Source: Desulfotruncus arcticus DSM 17038 (GTDB lineage Bacteria > Bacillota > Desulfotomaculia > Desulfotomaculales > Desulfallaceae). From it: DNA of 64,000 nucleotides. Positions 38,829-47,799 of the stretch are shown in pieces. Each line of letters begins with the position of its first letter. Within the stretch, counting starts at the first letter, position 1. The stretch spans positions 117,792 through 181,791 of the forward strand of contig NZ_FOOX01000011.1 in assembly GCF_900113335.1 (NCBI RefSeq), in the 5' to 3' direction. The notes under the pieces are model-generated. The model made no database searches. It was not told where the DNA came from and worked only from the letters and a program-made list of their open reading frames with translations. The translations under genes and the position numbers were made by a program.

Positions 38829-39248
38829 CTAAAACGGGATTTCTTCCTCGTTGAAGCTTATCTCACTGCCAAAACTTTCACCTTCAGCAATGCTGCTCCC
38901 TTTGGGTGGTACTCCCTGTTGTGATTCCTTGGGCCGGTCCAAAAATTTTACTTCATTGGCAACGACTTCGGCGATTGTACGGCGAATACCCTGATTGTCA
39001 TCATAAGAGCGGATTTGTAATCTGCCATCCACCGCCACCAGCCGTCCCTTACTCAGGTGATTGGCGCAGGTTTCGGCTAGCTTTTGCCACACAACAATAT
39101 TGATAAAGTCAGTTTCCCTTTCGCCCTGTCTATTTGTAAATTGACGGTCAACAGCCAAGGAAAATCCGGCAACAGGCGCACCACTTGGGGTATAACGCAA
39201 TTCCGGGTCCCTGGTTAACCTGCCGATAAGGATAACTTTATTCATCAT
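38829..39248 (-). CDS. ssb: Single-stranded DNA-binding protein
   Basis: About 139 aa. The OB fold shows [49 protein letters not shown] and [12 protein letters not shown]. The disordered tail ends in EEEIPF, the conserved acidic tip that recruits repair and replication partners. An earlier TTG at 39257 is possible but an ATG at 39248 or 39245 fits better. It sits between rpsF and rpsR as in Bacillus. Confidence 0.96.
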   Translation of the reverse strand: MMNKVILIGRLTRDPELRYTPSGAPVAGFSLAVDRQFTNRQGERETDFINIVVWQKLAETCANHLSKGRLVAVDGRLQIRSYDDNQGIRRTIAEVVANEVKFLDRPKESQQGVPPKGSSIAEGESFGSEISFNEEEIPF

Positions 39249-39288
39249 TTTTACCAACCACCGCCTTGGTAATTCTTTTATCTTTTAT

Positions 39289-39585
39289 CTATTTTTCATC
39301 TTCGTCTTCGCGAATTATAATGTGACGCAATATTTCATCCGAGATTTTTAGTACGCGGTCAATTTCAGCCGCAGCTTCCGGTTCTCCGTTGAAATTCATA
39401 ACAACGTAAAAACCATCGCGTACATGCTTGATTTCGTATGCCAGCCTGCGCTTGCCCCACTTATCAAGCTTAGTAACCTCGGCACCGTTATTTTCCGCTA
39501 AAGTCCTGACCTTGGCAATAGCAGCCTCAAGTGCGTCTTCTTCCAGGTCGGGCCTGATAATGAATACCATTTCATATCGGCGCAC
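39289..39585 (-). CDS. rpsF: 30S ribosomal protein S6
   Basis: 98 aa from a GTG at 39585, 6 nt after GGAGGTG; an in-frame GTG at 39594 lies inside the ribosome site. Motifs: RRYEMVFIIRPDLEEDA, AEVTKLDKWGKRRLAYEIKHVRDGFYVVMNF. It binds S18 and, in many bacteria, the pair represses its own operon through a leader structure. Confidence 0.96.
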   Translation of the reverse strand: MRRYEMVFIIRPDLEEDALEAAIAKVRTLAENNGAEVTKLDKWGKRRLAYEIKHVRDGFYVVMNFNGEPEAAAEIDRVLKISDEILRHIIIREDEDEK

Positions 39586-39718
39586 GATGTTCACCTCCTC
39601 CCTTTGGACATAAGGCCCTACTTATTTGTAACAAACCACGGCTAACAGTAAAGTTTTATCAACCGGGACTGTCACAGGTAGAGCAGGGTAGGCCAATTAT
39701 TATTTTTTTGGCTACAAA
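39586..39718 (-). promoter_or_regulatory. rpsF leader, candidate S6:S18 autoregulatory RNA
   Basis: The ~120-nt 5' leader can close with GGCCTAC (39688-39694) pairing to GTAGGGCC (39614-39621, one bulged G), bringing the structure next to the rpsF ribosome site. A TAGCCGTGG segment lies inside, reminiscent of the CCG-containing S6:S18 binding motif known from rpsF leaders. The fold was not computed. Confidence 0.4.
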
Positions 39719-39747
39719 ATTATAACACATTTGCCTTAACGGAGCAA
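39719..39747 (-). promoter_or_regulatory. SigA-type promoter of rpsF-ssb-rpsR
   Basis: On the minus strand -35 TTGCTC (39742-39747) and a perfect -10 TATAAT (39719-39724) are 17 bp apart. Confidence 0.78.
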
Positions 39748-39802
39748 GAAAAGGCATAATAAAACTCTGCATTTGAGGATATTTCTCCACCACGAATAAA
39801 TT

Positions 39803-39854
39803 GGGGACATACCTCCGACGCTAAAGCTATGACCCCAAAAGGAGGTGTGCCCTC
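39803..39854. repeat. Dispersed hairpin repeat, family B, copy 2
   Basis: GGGGACATACCTCC (39803-39816) faces GGAGGTGTGCCCTC (39841-39854), mostly complementary. The same arms are found at 38546-38573 and 47620-47670. It lies in the ~310-bp spacer between rpsF and the DUF951 gene and could serve as the terminator of the latter. Confidence 0.75.
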
Positions 39855-39898
39855 TATCCTTAGCCCCCTCGTAAAAAAGAGGTATATACCCTCTCTTG

Positions 39899-40087
39899 TT
39901 AAGCTTGTGATATAATTTTTTTTACGCTTTTTTCAAATTTTGGGCGCGGAACCATAACAACTCTGCCACAGGTGGTGCATTTAATTCTAAAATCTATCCC
40001 GGTCCGCATTACTTCCCATTCATCACCACCGCAAGGGTGAGATTTACGCATTTTAACAATGTCCCCTACGTTATATTTAACCAGCAA
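39899..40087 (-). CDS. DUF951 family protein
   Basis: 62 aa from a TTG at 40087 (or 64 aa from TTG 40093); GGGGTGA stands upstream. Motifs are VGDIVKMRKSHPCGGDEW, RTGIDFRIKCTTCGRVVMVPR, with CxxC plus an HPCGG motif suggesting a small metal- or nucleic-acid-binding fold. DUF951 proteins are widespread in Firmicutes, commonly near rpsF or ychF, with no established activity. Confidence 0.85.
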   Translation of the reverse strand: MLVKYNVGDIVKMRKSHPCGGDEWEVMRTGIDFRIKCTTCGRVVMVPRPKFEKSVKKIISQA

Positions 40088-40109
40088 ACTCAATCACCCC
40101 GAAACTATC

Positions 40110-41504
40110 TTATGACTTATAAAACGCTTCATATCCTTTAACTGCCATGAACAAATCAAGCTTATGACTGATTTCAAAAGGCGAGTGCATCCCCAAAAGG
40201 GCCACTCCGCAATCAACCACATCCATTCCATATTTTGCCATTATATAAGCAATAGTCCCTCCACCACCTTGATCTACTTTACCTAATTCTCCTGTTTGCC
40301 AGATCACGTTGTTTTGATTAAAAATTTTTCTTATCAGCGCTAGATATTCGGCATTAGCATCATTGGCACTCTTTTTCCCGCCTGAACCTGTGTATTTGGT
40401 GATTACTAATCCACAACCCAGAATGGCGGAATTATTTTTTTCCATAACGTCCTCAAAGTCAGGATCTATAGCTGCGTTAACGTCAGCAGACAGTGCCCAG
40501 GAGGAACTCATAGCTTTTTTAAACATTAATTCATTATAATTGCCCGTGGTTTTTTCAATTAAATCAGCTATAAATTCTGCAAAGAAGCTTGACTGCATCC
40601 CGGTATTCCCGACACTGCCAATTTCTTCCTTATCAGCAAATAATGCTACTGCTGTGCGTGCGGGCTGATTGACCCCTATAATTGCAGCCAATTGGGCATA
40701 GGCGCAAATTCGATCGTCCTGGCCGTATCCGCCAATCATTGACTTATCAAAGCCCACATCTCTTGGTGCCGCTGCAGGAACAAGAGATAATTCCGCACTG
40801 ATAAAATCCTCTTCCGTAATTCCATATTTTTGATGCAATATTCCTAATATCTTTGATTTAACCTTGTCTTCTTTGCCTGCATTATTATCTGTCAGGCTTC
40901 CGCAAATAGCGTTTAAGCTTTCACCCGGAACGGCTTCAATTAACTTTTTCTCCATTTGGTCTTTAGCCAGGTGCGGCAGCAGATCGGATATCGTAAACAC
41001 AGGATCGTTGATATCTTCACCTATACAAACGCTGACAACTGACCCGTCGTTTTTTATAATAATTCCATGCAGAGACAAGGGTAATGCCAGCCAATGGTAT
41101 TTTTTTATGCCACCATAATAATGTGTGTCTAATAATGCTAAACCAGATTTTTCATATAATGGCAATGCTTTTAAATCCAAGCGAGGGCTGTCTAAATGAG
41201 CGCCAATTATATTAAAGCCAGTTGCCAAAGGATTATTACCTATTACCGCCACTACCACAGCTTTACCCCTAACCATTCGGTAAACCCTGTCGCCTGGTTT
41301 TAAGGGGCGATTAATAGTATCGAGTGCTAAAAAGCCTTTTCCTTCGGCGAGTTGGCTAATGGCCAGTGCTGCCTCTCTTTCGGTTTTAGCCTTACTGATA
41401 AAAAATTTGTAATCTTCAGCAAGGTTCATTGCTATATCTTTTTCTTGATCACTAACATGCTCATAAACTGTTTTTCTTTTATATGCCAGGTAACTCATAT
41501 CCAT
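40110..41504 (-). CDS. M18-family zinc aminopeptidase
   Basis: 464 aa from an ATG at 41504 with GGAGGT 6 nt upstream. Cocatalytic zinc residues appear in IGAHLDSPRLDLK (His-x-Asp), FADKEEIGSVG (catalytic Glu pair) and LGMHSPFEISHKLD near the C-terminus. These match the aminopeptidase I (M18) family, which removes N-terminal residues from peptides in the cytosol. Probably a housekeeping peptide-turnover enzyme. Confidence 0.9.
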   Translation of the reverse strand: MDMSYLAYKRKTVYEHVSDQEKDIAMNLAEDYKFFISKAKTEREAALAISQLAEGKGFLALDTINRPLKPGDRVYRMVRGKAVVVAVIGNNPLATGFNIIGAHLDSPRLDLKALPLYEKSGLALLDTHYYGGIKKYHWLALPLSLHGIIIKNDGSVVSVCIGEDINDPVFTISDLLPHLAKDQMEKKLIEAVPGESLNAICGSLTDNNAGKEDKVKSKILGILHQKYGITEEDFISAELSLVPAAAPRDVGFDKSMIGGYGQDDRICAYAQLAAIIGVNQPARTAVALFADKEEIGSVGNTGMQSSFFAEFIADLIEKTTGNYNELMFKKAMSSSWALSADVNAAIDPDFEDVMEKNNSAILGCGLVITKYTGSGGKKSANDANAEYLALIRKIFNQNNVIWQTGELGKVDQGGGGTIAYIMAKYGMDVVDCGVALLGMHSPFEISHKLDLFMAVKGYEAFYKS

Positions 41505-41561
41505 TATCAAACCTCCATCGATTTTTTCTTTTTTAGTATGGGCCGGTTTAAACGTAATTAC

Positions 41562-42269
41562 TTAAATTTGTCTAAAGTAACTATTTTGAAGAGGCCCTAC
41601 CGGAACAGACAGATTGAGTTTTTTTAAGAATTCAGTTGTGTAGGGATATAGTTTTGAGCCGGCGATTCCTTGATTAATCAAGCCCTGCCTACCACTAATG
41701 TCAGTATCACCAACTGTAATGAAGGGCCGGGCAAGCATCACTAAAATCAATATAATCAATATCCCTCTAAGTAGGCCCATTATCAAACCTCCAACCCGGT
41801 CGAGAGGCCTGAAAAATGTTTTTGACACAATACCAGAAATTATGCGTAAAACTATTTTAATGATGATAGAACTTCCCCAAAGTAGCGCTATAAATGCTAT
41901 TACTTCAATTAGAGAAGTAGCAAGATGATTAACCATGGTCTGAATATTGCTGGGTAAATTAAATTGTAAAGCCTGGTTTTGTTGTTCACCATTAAATATT
42001 GTCAGCAATAAATCTAAAAACGATATTTTTTGGTTGAACTGCTCGAGCAATGTCAATGGTATTCTCTCTAAAAGAAATGCTGATACTGAACTTCCCCAAC
42101 CTAGATGGAAATCAAGATAGTTGGCCAGGGACCTGTAGCCTGTAAATGCCACCCCTAATCCCACTATAATTCCCAGCAGCCTGGACATGCTGTGTATAAG
42201 TCCTTTGCTTAATCCTTGCCAGCCCGAAAATACTATAATTAAAATGAATAGCCAGTCTAACCAATTCAT
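41562..42269 (-). CDS. CvpA family membrane protein
   Basis: 235 aa. Four predicted helices, the first being LDWLFILIIVFSGWQGLSKG, then LLGIIVGLGVAFTG, a long central segment, then FIALLWGSSIIIKIVLRII and GLIMGLLRGILIILILVMLARP. The GLIHSMSRLLGIIVG pattern is the CvpA signature (colicin V production, YshB). The general role in envelope homeostasis is not settled. Confidence 0.82.
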   Translation of the reverse strand: MNWLDWLFILIIVFSGWQGLSKGLIHSMSRLLGIIVGLGVAFTGYRSLANYLDFHLGWGSSVSAFLLERIPLTLLEQFNQKISFLDLLLTIFNGEQQNQALQFNLPSNIQTMVNHLATSLIEVIAFIALLWGSSIIIKIVLRIISGIVSKTFFRPLDRVGGLIMGLLRGILIILILVMLARPFITVGDTDISGRQGLINQGIAGSKLYPYTTEFLKKLNLSVPVGPLQNSYFRQI

Positions 42270-42307
42270 AGATCTAATTACCTTTCTAAAATTAATTTAT
42301 TTTTCTA

Positions 42308-43411
42308 TTATATAAGCTTTTTTCCTGCTGCCAGCTTCTTTTTAAAAATAATTAGTGGCGACAGTATTAAAACTGTTATAACAAAAAGCCCCGCATAACC
42401 GAAAATTGGGTAGATAGTTCCTACAAGACGATCAAAATCCATCATAGCCAGTGGTATCGCCAATAAAGTGACACCAATCCCTATTAATTTGTATTTTTTA
42501 CTGCCTGGTGTGGCTAACCTTGATGCTAGGCCGTGCGTATTGGCAATTGCAGTTGTAAGTATTGCCATCCAGATTAAGACACCAATCGGATATTTTAAAG
42601 ATTTACTTATTACTCCGGCCATAAATAAAGTTGGCACTTTATACTCAATTATTTCCGGGTATAATGACATGCCTGCTAGACAAACTACCCCGGCTGTAAA
42701 GCCCAGCCCCAGGCCACCTACAATACCGGCTGATACGGCCTTTTTAGGCGAAATACTTTTGCCCAAAGTTGTTAAAACTGCCAATACCAATACCATGTTG
42801 TAGGAAACATATAAAACACCGGACCACAGCCAATGCCGTTGGGTGATTGAAGCTGTTGTTGTTTCAAACATATAACCTGTAGCATCATGGACATTTATAA
42901 TCAGCAGGCATAAACCAACAATTGCCAAAATTTTTACCGGAACCAAAATGGCATATATCCATAAAACTCCCTGCAGTCCGCCCATTGTGACGAGACAATT
43001 TATGACGACAATTAAAACAACACCAAACCATCGTGAAGCATTTAAATGCTCACTAAATACGGCTCCGCTCCCTGAGAGCATAATACTTAACCCACCCATA
43101 AGCATCAGTAAACTTAATATATCAATTACTTTGCTGGTTTTTTCACCAATTAATGTTCTAATTAAGGCTAAATAGTTATCTGTTCTTAGTTTAACTGATA
43201 GTAAAAGAGTTATAGCGCCCAGATAACTGAATAATACCGATACAATAATTACTTCACGCAGCCAGTCTTCCCCGTGCACCACAAAGAATTGCATTATTTC
43301 CTGCCCTGATGCAAAACCGGCTCCGATGACAGCCCCAATATACATAGCTACAATTTTTAAAAATGATATTTCCTTGTTATTTGACAGATCACTCACCCCC
43401 GTCATGAACAT
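42308..43411 (-). CDS. YkvI-like membrane transporter
   Basis: About 367 aa with ten or so hydrophobic helices. The N-terminal AMYIGAVIGAGFASGQEIMQFF is a hallmark of the YkvI group within the APC amino acid transporter superfamily, with unwound-helix glycines. Substrate unknown. The start is uncertain because no clear ribosome site precedes the ATG at 43411. It diverges from yyaC. Confidence 0.75.
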   Translation of the reverse strand: MFMTGVSDLSNNKEISFLKIVAMYIGAVIGAGFASGQEIMQFFVVHGEDWLREVIIVSVLFSYLGAITLLLSVKLRTDNYLALIRTLIGEKTSKVIDILSLLMLMGGLSIMLSGSGAVFSEHLNASRWFGVVLIVVINCLVTMGGLQGVLWIYAILVPVKILAIVGLCLLIINVHDATGYMFETTTASITQRHWLWSGVLYVSYNMVLVLAVLTTLGKSISPKKAVSAGIVGGLGLGFTAGVVCLAGMSLYPEIIEYKVPTLFMAGVISKSLKYPIGVLIWMAILTTAIANTHGLASRLATPGSKKYKLIGIGVTLLAIPLAMMDFDRLVGTIYPIFGYAGLFVITVLILSPLIIFKKKLAAGKKLI

Positions 43412-43518
43412 ATTTATGTCTTTTTATATTAATTAATTATTTTTTCTTTTGGATGGAATATTCATATGAGAACGGGGTAATAACTATATTAATTGTTTTT
43501 TTTGAGGAGTGATTTTAA

Positions 43519-44118
43519 ATGGCACTTTTAGATAATGATTTAATAACACATGCCTCACCAAAAAAGAACCGGATTCATGTAGAAGATCCATTGGCTATAG
43601 ACAAACTTTATCAGGTATTGTCAGAAAAACTAAAGGCGCACTGTGCATTTGGATACGATAGTATAATATTACTTTGTATCGGCACCGACCGTTCTACCGG
43701 CGACTGTCTAGGGCCGTTGGTTGGCAATATATTAAGCCACGAGTCACAAAATTTAATCTATGTGTATGGTACCCTTGATAACCCTGTACATGCTGCCAAT
43801 CTACAGGAGACAATAGACCATATCAATCAATTATACCGGGCACCTTTTATTATTGCTCTTGACGCTTGTTTGGGCAGCGTAGAAAACGTAGGTTGCATTA
43901 CCGTAGGTGATGGCTCTCTCCAGCCAGGAGCCGGCGTTAATAAAAACCTCCCCAAAGTGGGAAATATGCATATCACCGGTATTGTGAATGTCGGAGGCTT
44001 CATGGAGTTTTTGGTACTGCAAAATACCAGGCTAAATTTGGTTATGAAAATAGCTAATACCATAGCAAGTGCAATCAGGTTAATAACACGCACCCATATT
44101 GTAAAAGAAGCATTATAG
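43519..44118 (+). CDS. yyaC: Spore protease YyaC (DUF1256)
   Basis: 199 aa from an ATG with GAGGAGTG upstream. The family motifs are LLCIGTDRSTGDCLGPLVG, YGTLDNPVHAANL, ALDACLGSVENVG and PGAGVNKNLPKVG. YyaC is a putative protease related to the germination protease GPR, made in the forespore. It is one of only a few rightward genes left of oriC and has its own terminator. Confidence 0.9.
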   Translation: MALLDNDLITHASPKKNRIHVEDPLAIDKLYQVLSEKLKAHCAFGYDSIILLCIGTDRSTGDCLGPLVGNILSHESQNLIYVYGTLDNPVHAANLQETIDHINQLYRAPFIIALDACLGSVENVGCITVGDGSLQPGAGVNKNLPKVGNMHITGIVNVGGFMEFLVLQNTRLNLVMKIANTIASAIRLITRTHIVKEAL

Positions 44119-44130
44119 CGTATTGCAGAA

Positions 44131-44165
44131 ACAGCCCGGAGCGTTTTAGCCGCCGGGCTGTTTTA
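44131..44165 (+). terminator. Intrinsic terminator of yyaC
   Basis: ACAGCCCGG (44131-44139) pairs with CCGGGCTGT (44153-44161), followed by TTTTATATTT. It may also serve the convergent YkuS-like gene. Confidence 0.85.
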
Positions 44166-44180
44166 TATTTCTTTTAACTT

Positions 44181-44411
44181 TTACATAAATCCGCGTAATT
44201 CGTCAGTAATTTCCCTTATACTTTTCCCACTGGCGTCAATAACCTTTTTTTGTGTTCTAATATCTTGCATATCCATAAAGTTTTTTTCCATACCCGAAAT
44301 AATAAGCGCGTCTGCATGATCAACCATCGTTCTATCCACTACTCTAAAGCCTTCCTTTACCAAATCATCACGCAGCCTTTGTAAATCATCATCCAATGCT
44401 ATAGTTAGCAA
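44181..44411 (-). CDS. UPF0180 (YkuS-like) protein
   Basis: 76 aa from a TTG at 44411 placed 7 nt after GGAGGTG. The sequence LTIALDDDLQRLRDDLVKEGF, then ADALIISGMEKNFMDMQDI and a terminal SIREITDEL matches UPF0180, small proteins of spore-formers. No function is known. The gene is convergent with yyaC and follows the phosphoribosyltransferase gene. Confidence 0.75.
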   Translation of the reverse strand: MLTIALDDDLQRLRDDLVKEGFRVVDRTMVDHADALIISGMEKNFMDMQDIRTQKKVIDASGKSIREITDELRGFM

Positions 44412-44437
44412 TTTCAACACCTCCGTTATTAAGTTTT

Positions 44438-45088
44438 CTATTTTTTTCTGCTTTTATGCAAAAGATTTATTACTTCTTCATCGGAAACCTGATCAAAATT
44501 TTCGTAGAATTGTCCAACAGCGTAAAACGTCTCCGGAACCAATGGACAAATTATTTCATCAACATCTGCACTAAGTGTTTGTATTACCTCTACAGGCGCA
44601 ACCGGTACCGCCAATATAGTCTTTTTAGGATTTAATATTTTTTTAATTGACATGATTGCAGCCCGGGTGGTGAAACCTGTTGCTATTCCGTCATCTATGA
44701 TAATCACTGTTTTTCCTATATAATTTGGATAATTTGCATCACCGCGATATTTAACCATTCTTCTTTTTATCTCATTTATTTCTTTCTGAGCTATTTCTTT
44801 TATCTCATCTTTGCTGATAAATTGCACCAGATGTTTGTTATCAGTTAAAATAACTGATCCATCTTGCGTCACTGCTCCTATGGCAACTTCCGGATTAAAG
44901 GGAGCACCTATTTTCCTGGGAATAATAATATCAATTGGCAGTTCTAGTACCTCGGCCGCCTGAGCAGCCGTAACCACACCTCCCCTGGGTATGGCTATAA
45001 CTACGCCGTCTGTAATTTCTTTTTTCTTTATCTCTCGCGCAAGAACTCTTCCTGCATCAGCTCTGTCCTTATATATTTTGTTTTCCAC
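44438..45088 (-). CDS. Phosphoribosyltransferase-like protein (COG1926)
   Basis: 216 aa from a GTG with GGGGTGA upstream. The PRPP-binding loop is VIIIDDGIATGFTTRAAI; another family motif is VIAIPRGGVVTAAQAAEVL, and PRKIGAPFNPEVAIGAV follows. COG1926 proteins are predicted phosphoribosyltransferases of unsettled substrate. The C-terminal ETFYAVGQFYENFDQVSDEE is also typical. Confidence 0.87.
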   Translation of the reverse strand: MENKIYKDRADAGRVLAREIKKKEITDGVVIAIPRGGVVTAAQAAEVLELPIDIIIPRKIGAPFNPEVAIGAVTQDGSVILTDNKHLVQFISKDEIKEIAQKEINEIKRRMVKYRGDANYPNYIGKTVIIIDDGIATGFTTRAAIMSIKKILNPKKTILAVPVAPVEVIQTLSADVDEIICPLVPETFYAVGQFYENFDQVSDEEVINLLHKSRKK

Positions 45089-45203
45089 ACAAAATCACCC
45101 CGTTTTTCTTTTTAAAATATTCTATAAGGTGCGCTTACTTTATTTCATCTATACTTATTTTTTACATTTACCAAAGCAAGCGGAGCACTGTATATTTTTT
45201 TAG

Positions 45204-45256
45204 GGATGTAACTAAAAAATACTGAGAAAAAACCTCAGTATTTTTTAGTTACATCC
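45204..45256. terminator. Perfect 23-bp inverted repeat, bidirectional terminator
   Basis: Arms 45204-45226 and 45234-45256 are perfectly complementary with a 7-nt loop and carry ATTTTTT runs on both strands. The right arm includes the last two codons and stop of the DUF554 gene, so termination begins inside the gene. Confidence 0.9.
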
Positions 45257-45941
45257 AATTATATTTTTGTGCAAAGTAAGCAAGTGGTATGACAAAGAGT
45301 ATGGCTGGTAAAAGATTTCCTATCTTAATCTTTTTAATTTCAAGAATATTAAATGCTATACCGATGATTAATAAACCACCTGTCGCAGTTAATTGATTAA
45401 TCACATAAGGATTTAATATAGTTTTTACTGTTGAGGCCAGCAATGTAATAGTCCCCTGATAGATAAATACTGGAACACTTGAAAATAAAACTCCTATACC
45501 CATAGTTGAGGCAAAAAAAATTGCGCTTACACCGTCAAGCATGGATTTAGCAAATAAAGTATCGGGATTACTTTGAATACCGTCTTCAATGGCACCGACC
45601 ACTGCCATTGCACCAACACAATAAATAAGACTTGTGGTAACAAAAGCCCGGGCAACATCTCCCCCATTCCCTCCTACTTTATTTTCCAACCAGATACCAA
45701 GTTGTTCCAACCTGTACTCTATTTTAAAGACTTCACCGCAAATTCCACCCAAAGCCAAACTTATAATTATAACCAGAAGATGCGAGCCCTGAAGTGACAT
45801 TTGTGCACCAACCAATAACACTGCCAGGCCAATGCCCTGCATTACTGTATTTTTAATTGAGTTTGAGATACCCCTTTTTAGAGAGATACCTATTACAGCT
45901 CCGGTGATTATGGCTACCGCATTTACAATTGTTCCTGTCAT
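45249..45941 (-). CDS. DUF554 membrane protein (YdfK-like)
   Basis: 230 aa with about seven helices. The N-terminus GTIVNAVAIITGAVIGISLKRG and an FVTTSLIYCVGAMAVVGAIEDG motif are characteristic of DUF554. Function is not known, possibly transport. It lies immediately after the parS site and spo0J, an arrangement common in Clostridia and Peptococcaceae. Terminated by the 23-bp hairpin. Confidence 0.85.
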   Translation of the reverse strand: MTGTIVNAVAIITGAVIGISLKRGISNSIKNTVMQGIGLAVLLVGAQMSLQGSHLLVIIISLALGGICGEVFKIEYRLEQLGIWLENKVGGNGGDVARAFVTTSLIYCVGAMAVVGAIEDGIQSNPDTLFAKSMLDGVSAIFFASTMGIGVLFSSVPVFIYQGTITLLASTVKTILNPYVINQLTATGGLLIIGIAFNILEIKKIKIGNLLPAILFVIPLAYFAQKYNWM

Positions 45942-45956
45942 TTTTTTCTCCCAAAA

Positions 45957-45972
45957 TGTTTCACGTGAAACA
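45957..45972. promoter_or_regulatory. parS: parS centromere site
   Basis: TGTTTCACGTGAAACA is a perfect 16-bp palindrome identical to the Bacillus-type parS consensus. It sits one base after the parB stop codon. ParB (45974-46843) binds it and loads SMC for origin segregation. It lies about 8.2 kb from the dnaA-upstream DnaA boxes. Confidence 0.97.
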
Positions 45973-45973
45973 A

Positions 45974-46843
45974 TTAACTGATTTTTATATTTTCAATGAT
46001 ATTAATTAGTTCTACCTGGCTATTATAGTTTATAATCAGTTTACCGCTGCCATTAACATTTACCTTAATTTGAACCATCTTTCCTATTTTCTGACTTAAA
46101 AATTGCTCTAAATTTCTTATTTTATTATTTTTTTCATTACCGTTTTCTGCCTTACCTATTTCCTTGCCTGTGTTTTCTATATATTTTTTAACCATTTCTT
46201 CAGTTTTTCTTACGCTTAATTGTTGCTTTAATATTTTTAAAGTTAATTTTACCTGAATTTCGCTATCCTGTACTGGTATAAGGGCCCTGGCATGCCCTGC
46301 AGTAATTAATTCCTCAGCCAGCATATCTTTTATTTCCTTTGGCAAACCCAATATACGCACCATGTTAGCTATAAAAGGCCTGCTCTTGCCAACCCTGATT
46401 GATAATTCTTCCTGGGTTAAATTATAATTTTCCATTAAATTTTTATAAGCGCTGGCTTCTTCAATAGCATTTAAATCTTCCCTTTGGATATTTTCAATTA
46501 GAGCAGCTGCTGATGCTTCAAGGTCAGAATATTTTTTGATAATGACTGGTACTGTTTCCATCTTAAGCATCTTACAAGCCTGCCATCTTCTCTCTCCTGC
46601 AATAATTTCATATTTATTGTTTTGACCAGGCCTTACAATAATCGGCTGTATCAGGCCATGTGTTTTGATTGATTCCATTAATTCATTAAGATTTTTTTCA
46701 TCTATTCTCTGTCTTGGTTGTTTCGGATTGGGGTAGATATCAATTAATAATACTTCTATTAATTGATTTTCAGAATTTTTTTGATTGTCCTGCTCAGGTA
46801 TAAGCGCAGATAGTCCTTTACCAAGCCCGCGTTTTTTATTCAA
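45974..46843 (-). CDS. parB: Chromosome-partitioning protein ParB / Spo0J
   Basis: 289 aa. The N-terminal [13 protein letters not shown] segment contacts ParA. The CTPase domain has [11 protein letters not shown] and [19 protein letters not shown], then [13 protein letters not shown]. The helix-turn-helix is [24 protein letters not shown]. It binds parS, spreads, and recruits SMC; in sporulation the pair regulates Soj. It overlaps parA by 8 bp. Confidence 0.96.
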   Translation of the reverse strand: MNKKRGLGKGLSALIPEQDNQKNSENQLIEVLLIDIYPNPKQPRQRIDEKNLNELMESIKTHGLIQPIIVRPGQNNKYEIIAGERRWQACKMLKMETVPVIIKKYSDLEASAAALIENIQREDLNAIEEASAYKNLMENYNLTQEELSIRVGKSRPFIANMVRILGLPKEIKDMLAEELITAGHARALIPVQDSEIQVKLTLKILKQQLSVRKTEEMVKKYIENTGKEIGKAENGNEKNNKIRNLEQFLSQKIGKMVQIKVNVNGSGKLIINYNSQVELINIIENIKIS

Positions 46844-47597
46844 TGCCCATCACCTCTTGAGCCAGTTCGTGATACAGCTCTGCACCTCTCGATCTTTTAT
46901 CATAGATCATTACTGGTTTACCATGACTTGGTGCCTCACTCAGCCTTACATTTCTCGGTATAATGCTACTATAAACTTTATTTTTAAAATACTTTTTAAC
47001 TTCATCAACTACCTGGATAGAAAGGTTGGTTCTACCGTCAAACATGGTTAAAAGTACTCCTTCAATTTCCAATTGCTGATTCATCCTCTGCTGAACAAGA
47101 CGCAATGTATTCATTAACTGCCCTAATCCCTCCAAAGCATAATATTCACACTGAATTGGCACCATGACCGAATTAGCAGCGACTAACGCATTAATGGTTA
47201 GCAATCCCAGGGATGGAGGACAATCGATGATTATGTATTGATATCTGTCACTATTTTTTCTTAATATATTTTTTAGTAAATTTTCTCTTCCCTCTATTCC
47301 AACCATTTCAATTTCTGAACCCGCCAGTTCAATAGAGGAAGGTATTAAATCCAAGCCGTCTATTACATTACTAACTATAACATCATTAAAGTTACAACCA
47401 CCGAGAATTAAATCATAGATACACTTTTCCAGCGCATCCTTATTGATACCCAGACCGCTGGTAGCGTTACCCTGTGGGTCGATATCAACAAGTAATACTT
47501 TATTTCCCAGTATTGCTAACCATGCAGAAAGGTTAACAGCTGTTGTGGTTTTACCCACTCCTCCCTTCTGATTGGCTATGGCAATAATTTTACCCAC
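46836..47597 (-). CDS. parA: Chromosome-partitioning ATPase ParA / Soj
   Basis: 253 aa from a GTG at 47597, 8 nt after AAGGGG. The deviant Walker A is [20 protein letters not shown] with the signature lysine; [16 protein letters not shown] and [10 protein letters not shown] complete the ATP site. It forms DNA-bound dimers and works with ParB in origin segregation and DnaA control. A weak promoter is visible upstream (47736-47765). Confidence 0.96.
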   Translation of the reverse strand: MGKIIAIANQKGGVGKTTTAVNLSAWLAILGNKVLLVDIDPQGNATSGLGINKDALEKCIYDLILGGCNFNDVIVSNVIDGLDLIPSSIELAGSEIEMVGIEGRENLLKNILRKNSDRYQYIIIDCPPSLGLLTINALVAANSVMVPIQCEYYALEGLGQLMNTLRLVQQRMNQQLEIEGVLLTMFDGRTNLSIQVVDEVKKYFKNKVYSSIIPRNVRLSEAPSHGKPVMIYDKRSRGAELYHELAQEVMGIE

Positions 47598-47619
47598 AAT
47601 ATGCACCCCTTATAGGAAA

Positions 47620-47670
47620 GGGGACACACCTCCCCTTGAATGATGAATTTGGGGTCTGAGGTATGTCCCC
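47620..47670. repeat. Dispersed hairpin repeat, family B, copy 3
   Basis: GGGGACACACCTC (47620-47632) is inverted at 47658-47670 as GAGGTATGTCCCC. It belongs with the copies at 38546-38573 and 39803-39854. It lies in the soj leader. Confidence 0.82.
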
Positions 47671-47735
47671 AATTTGATGTGCTTTAATTGATATTTAATT
47701 CCACGTTAGCATCTTTTCTTCCTTCCAATACATAT

Positions 47736-47765
47736 TATATAAATATTACGTGCTTTTCGGTTCAA
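47736..47765 (-). promoter_or_regulatory. Possible promoter of parA-parB
   Basis: On the minus strand -35 TTGAAC (47760-47765) and -10 TATATA (47736-47741) are 18 bp apart, right after the rsmG terminator. Another -10 reading (TATAAT) would need a 20-bp spacer. Confidence 0.45.
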
Positions 47766-47799
47766 AATAAAAACAAACAGGATTTTACACCTGCTTGTT
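47763..47799 (-). terminator. Intrinsic terminator after rsmG
   Basis: AACAAGCAGG pairs with CCTGTTTGTT (one G.U) over an 8-nt loop; on the minus strand TTTTTATTTTG follows. The stem covers part of the rsmG stop codon. Confidence 0.8.

Noticed and set aside
43412..43518. SigF/SigG promoter for yyaC
   Set aside because: A forespore promoter is expected from the family, but no -35/-10 pair with proper spacing could be found.
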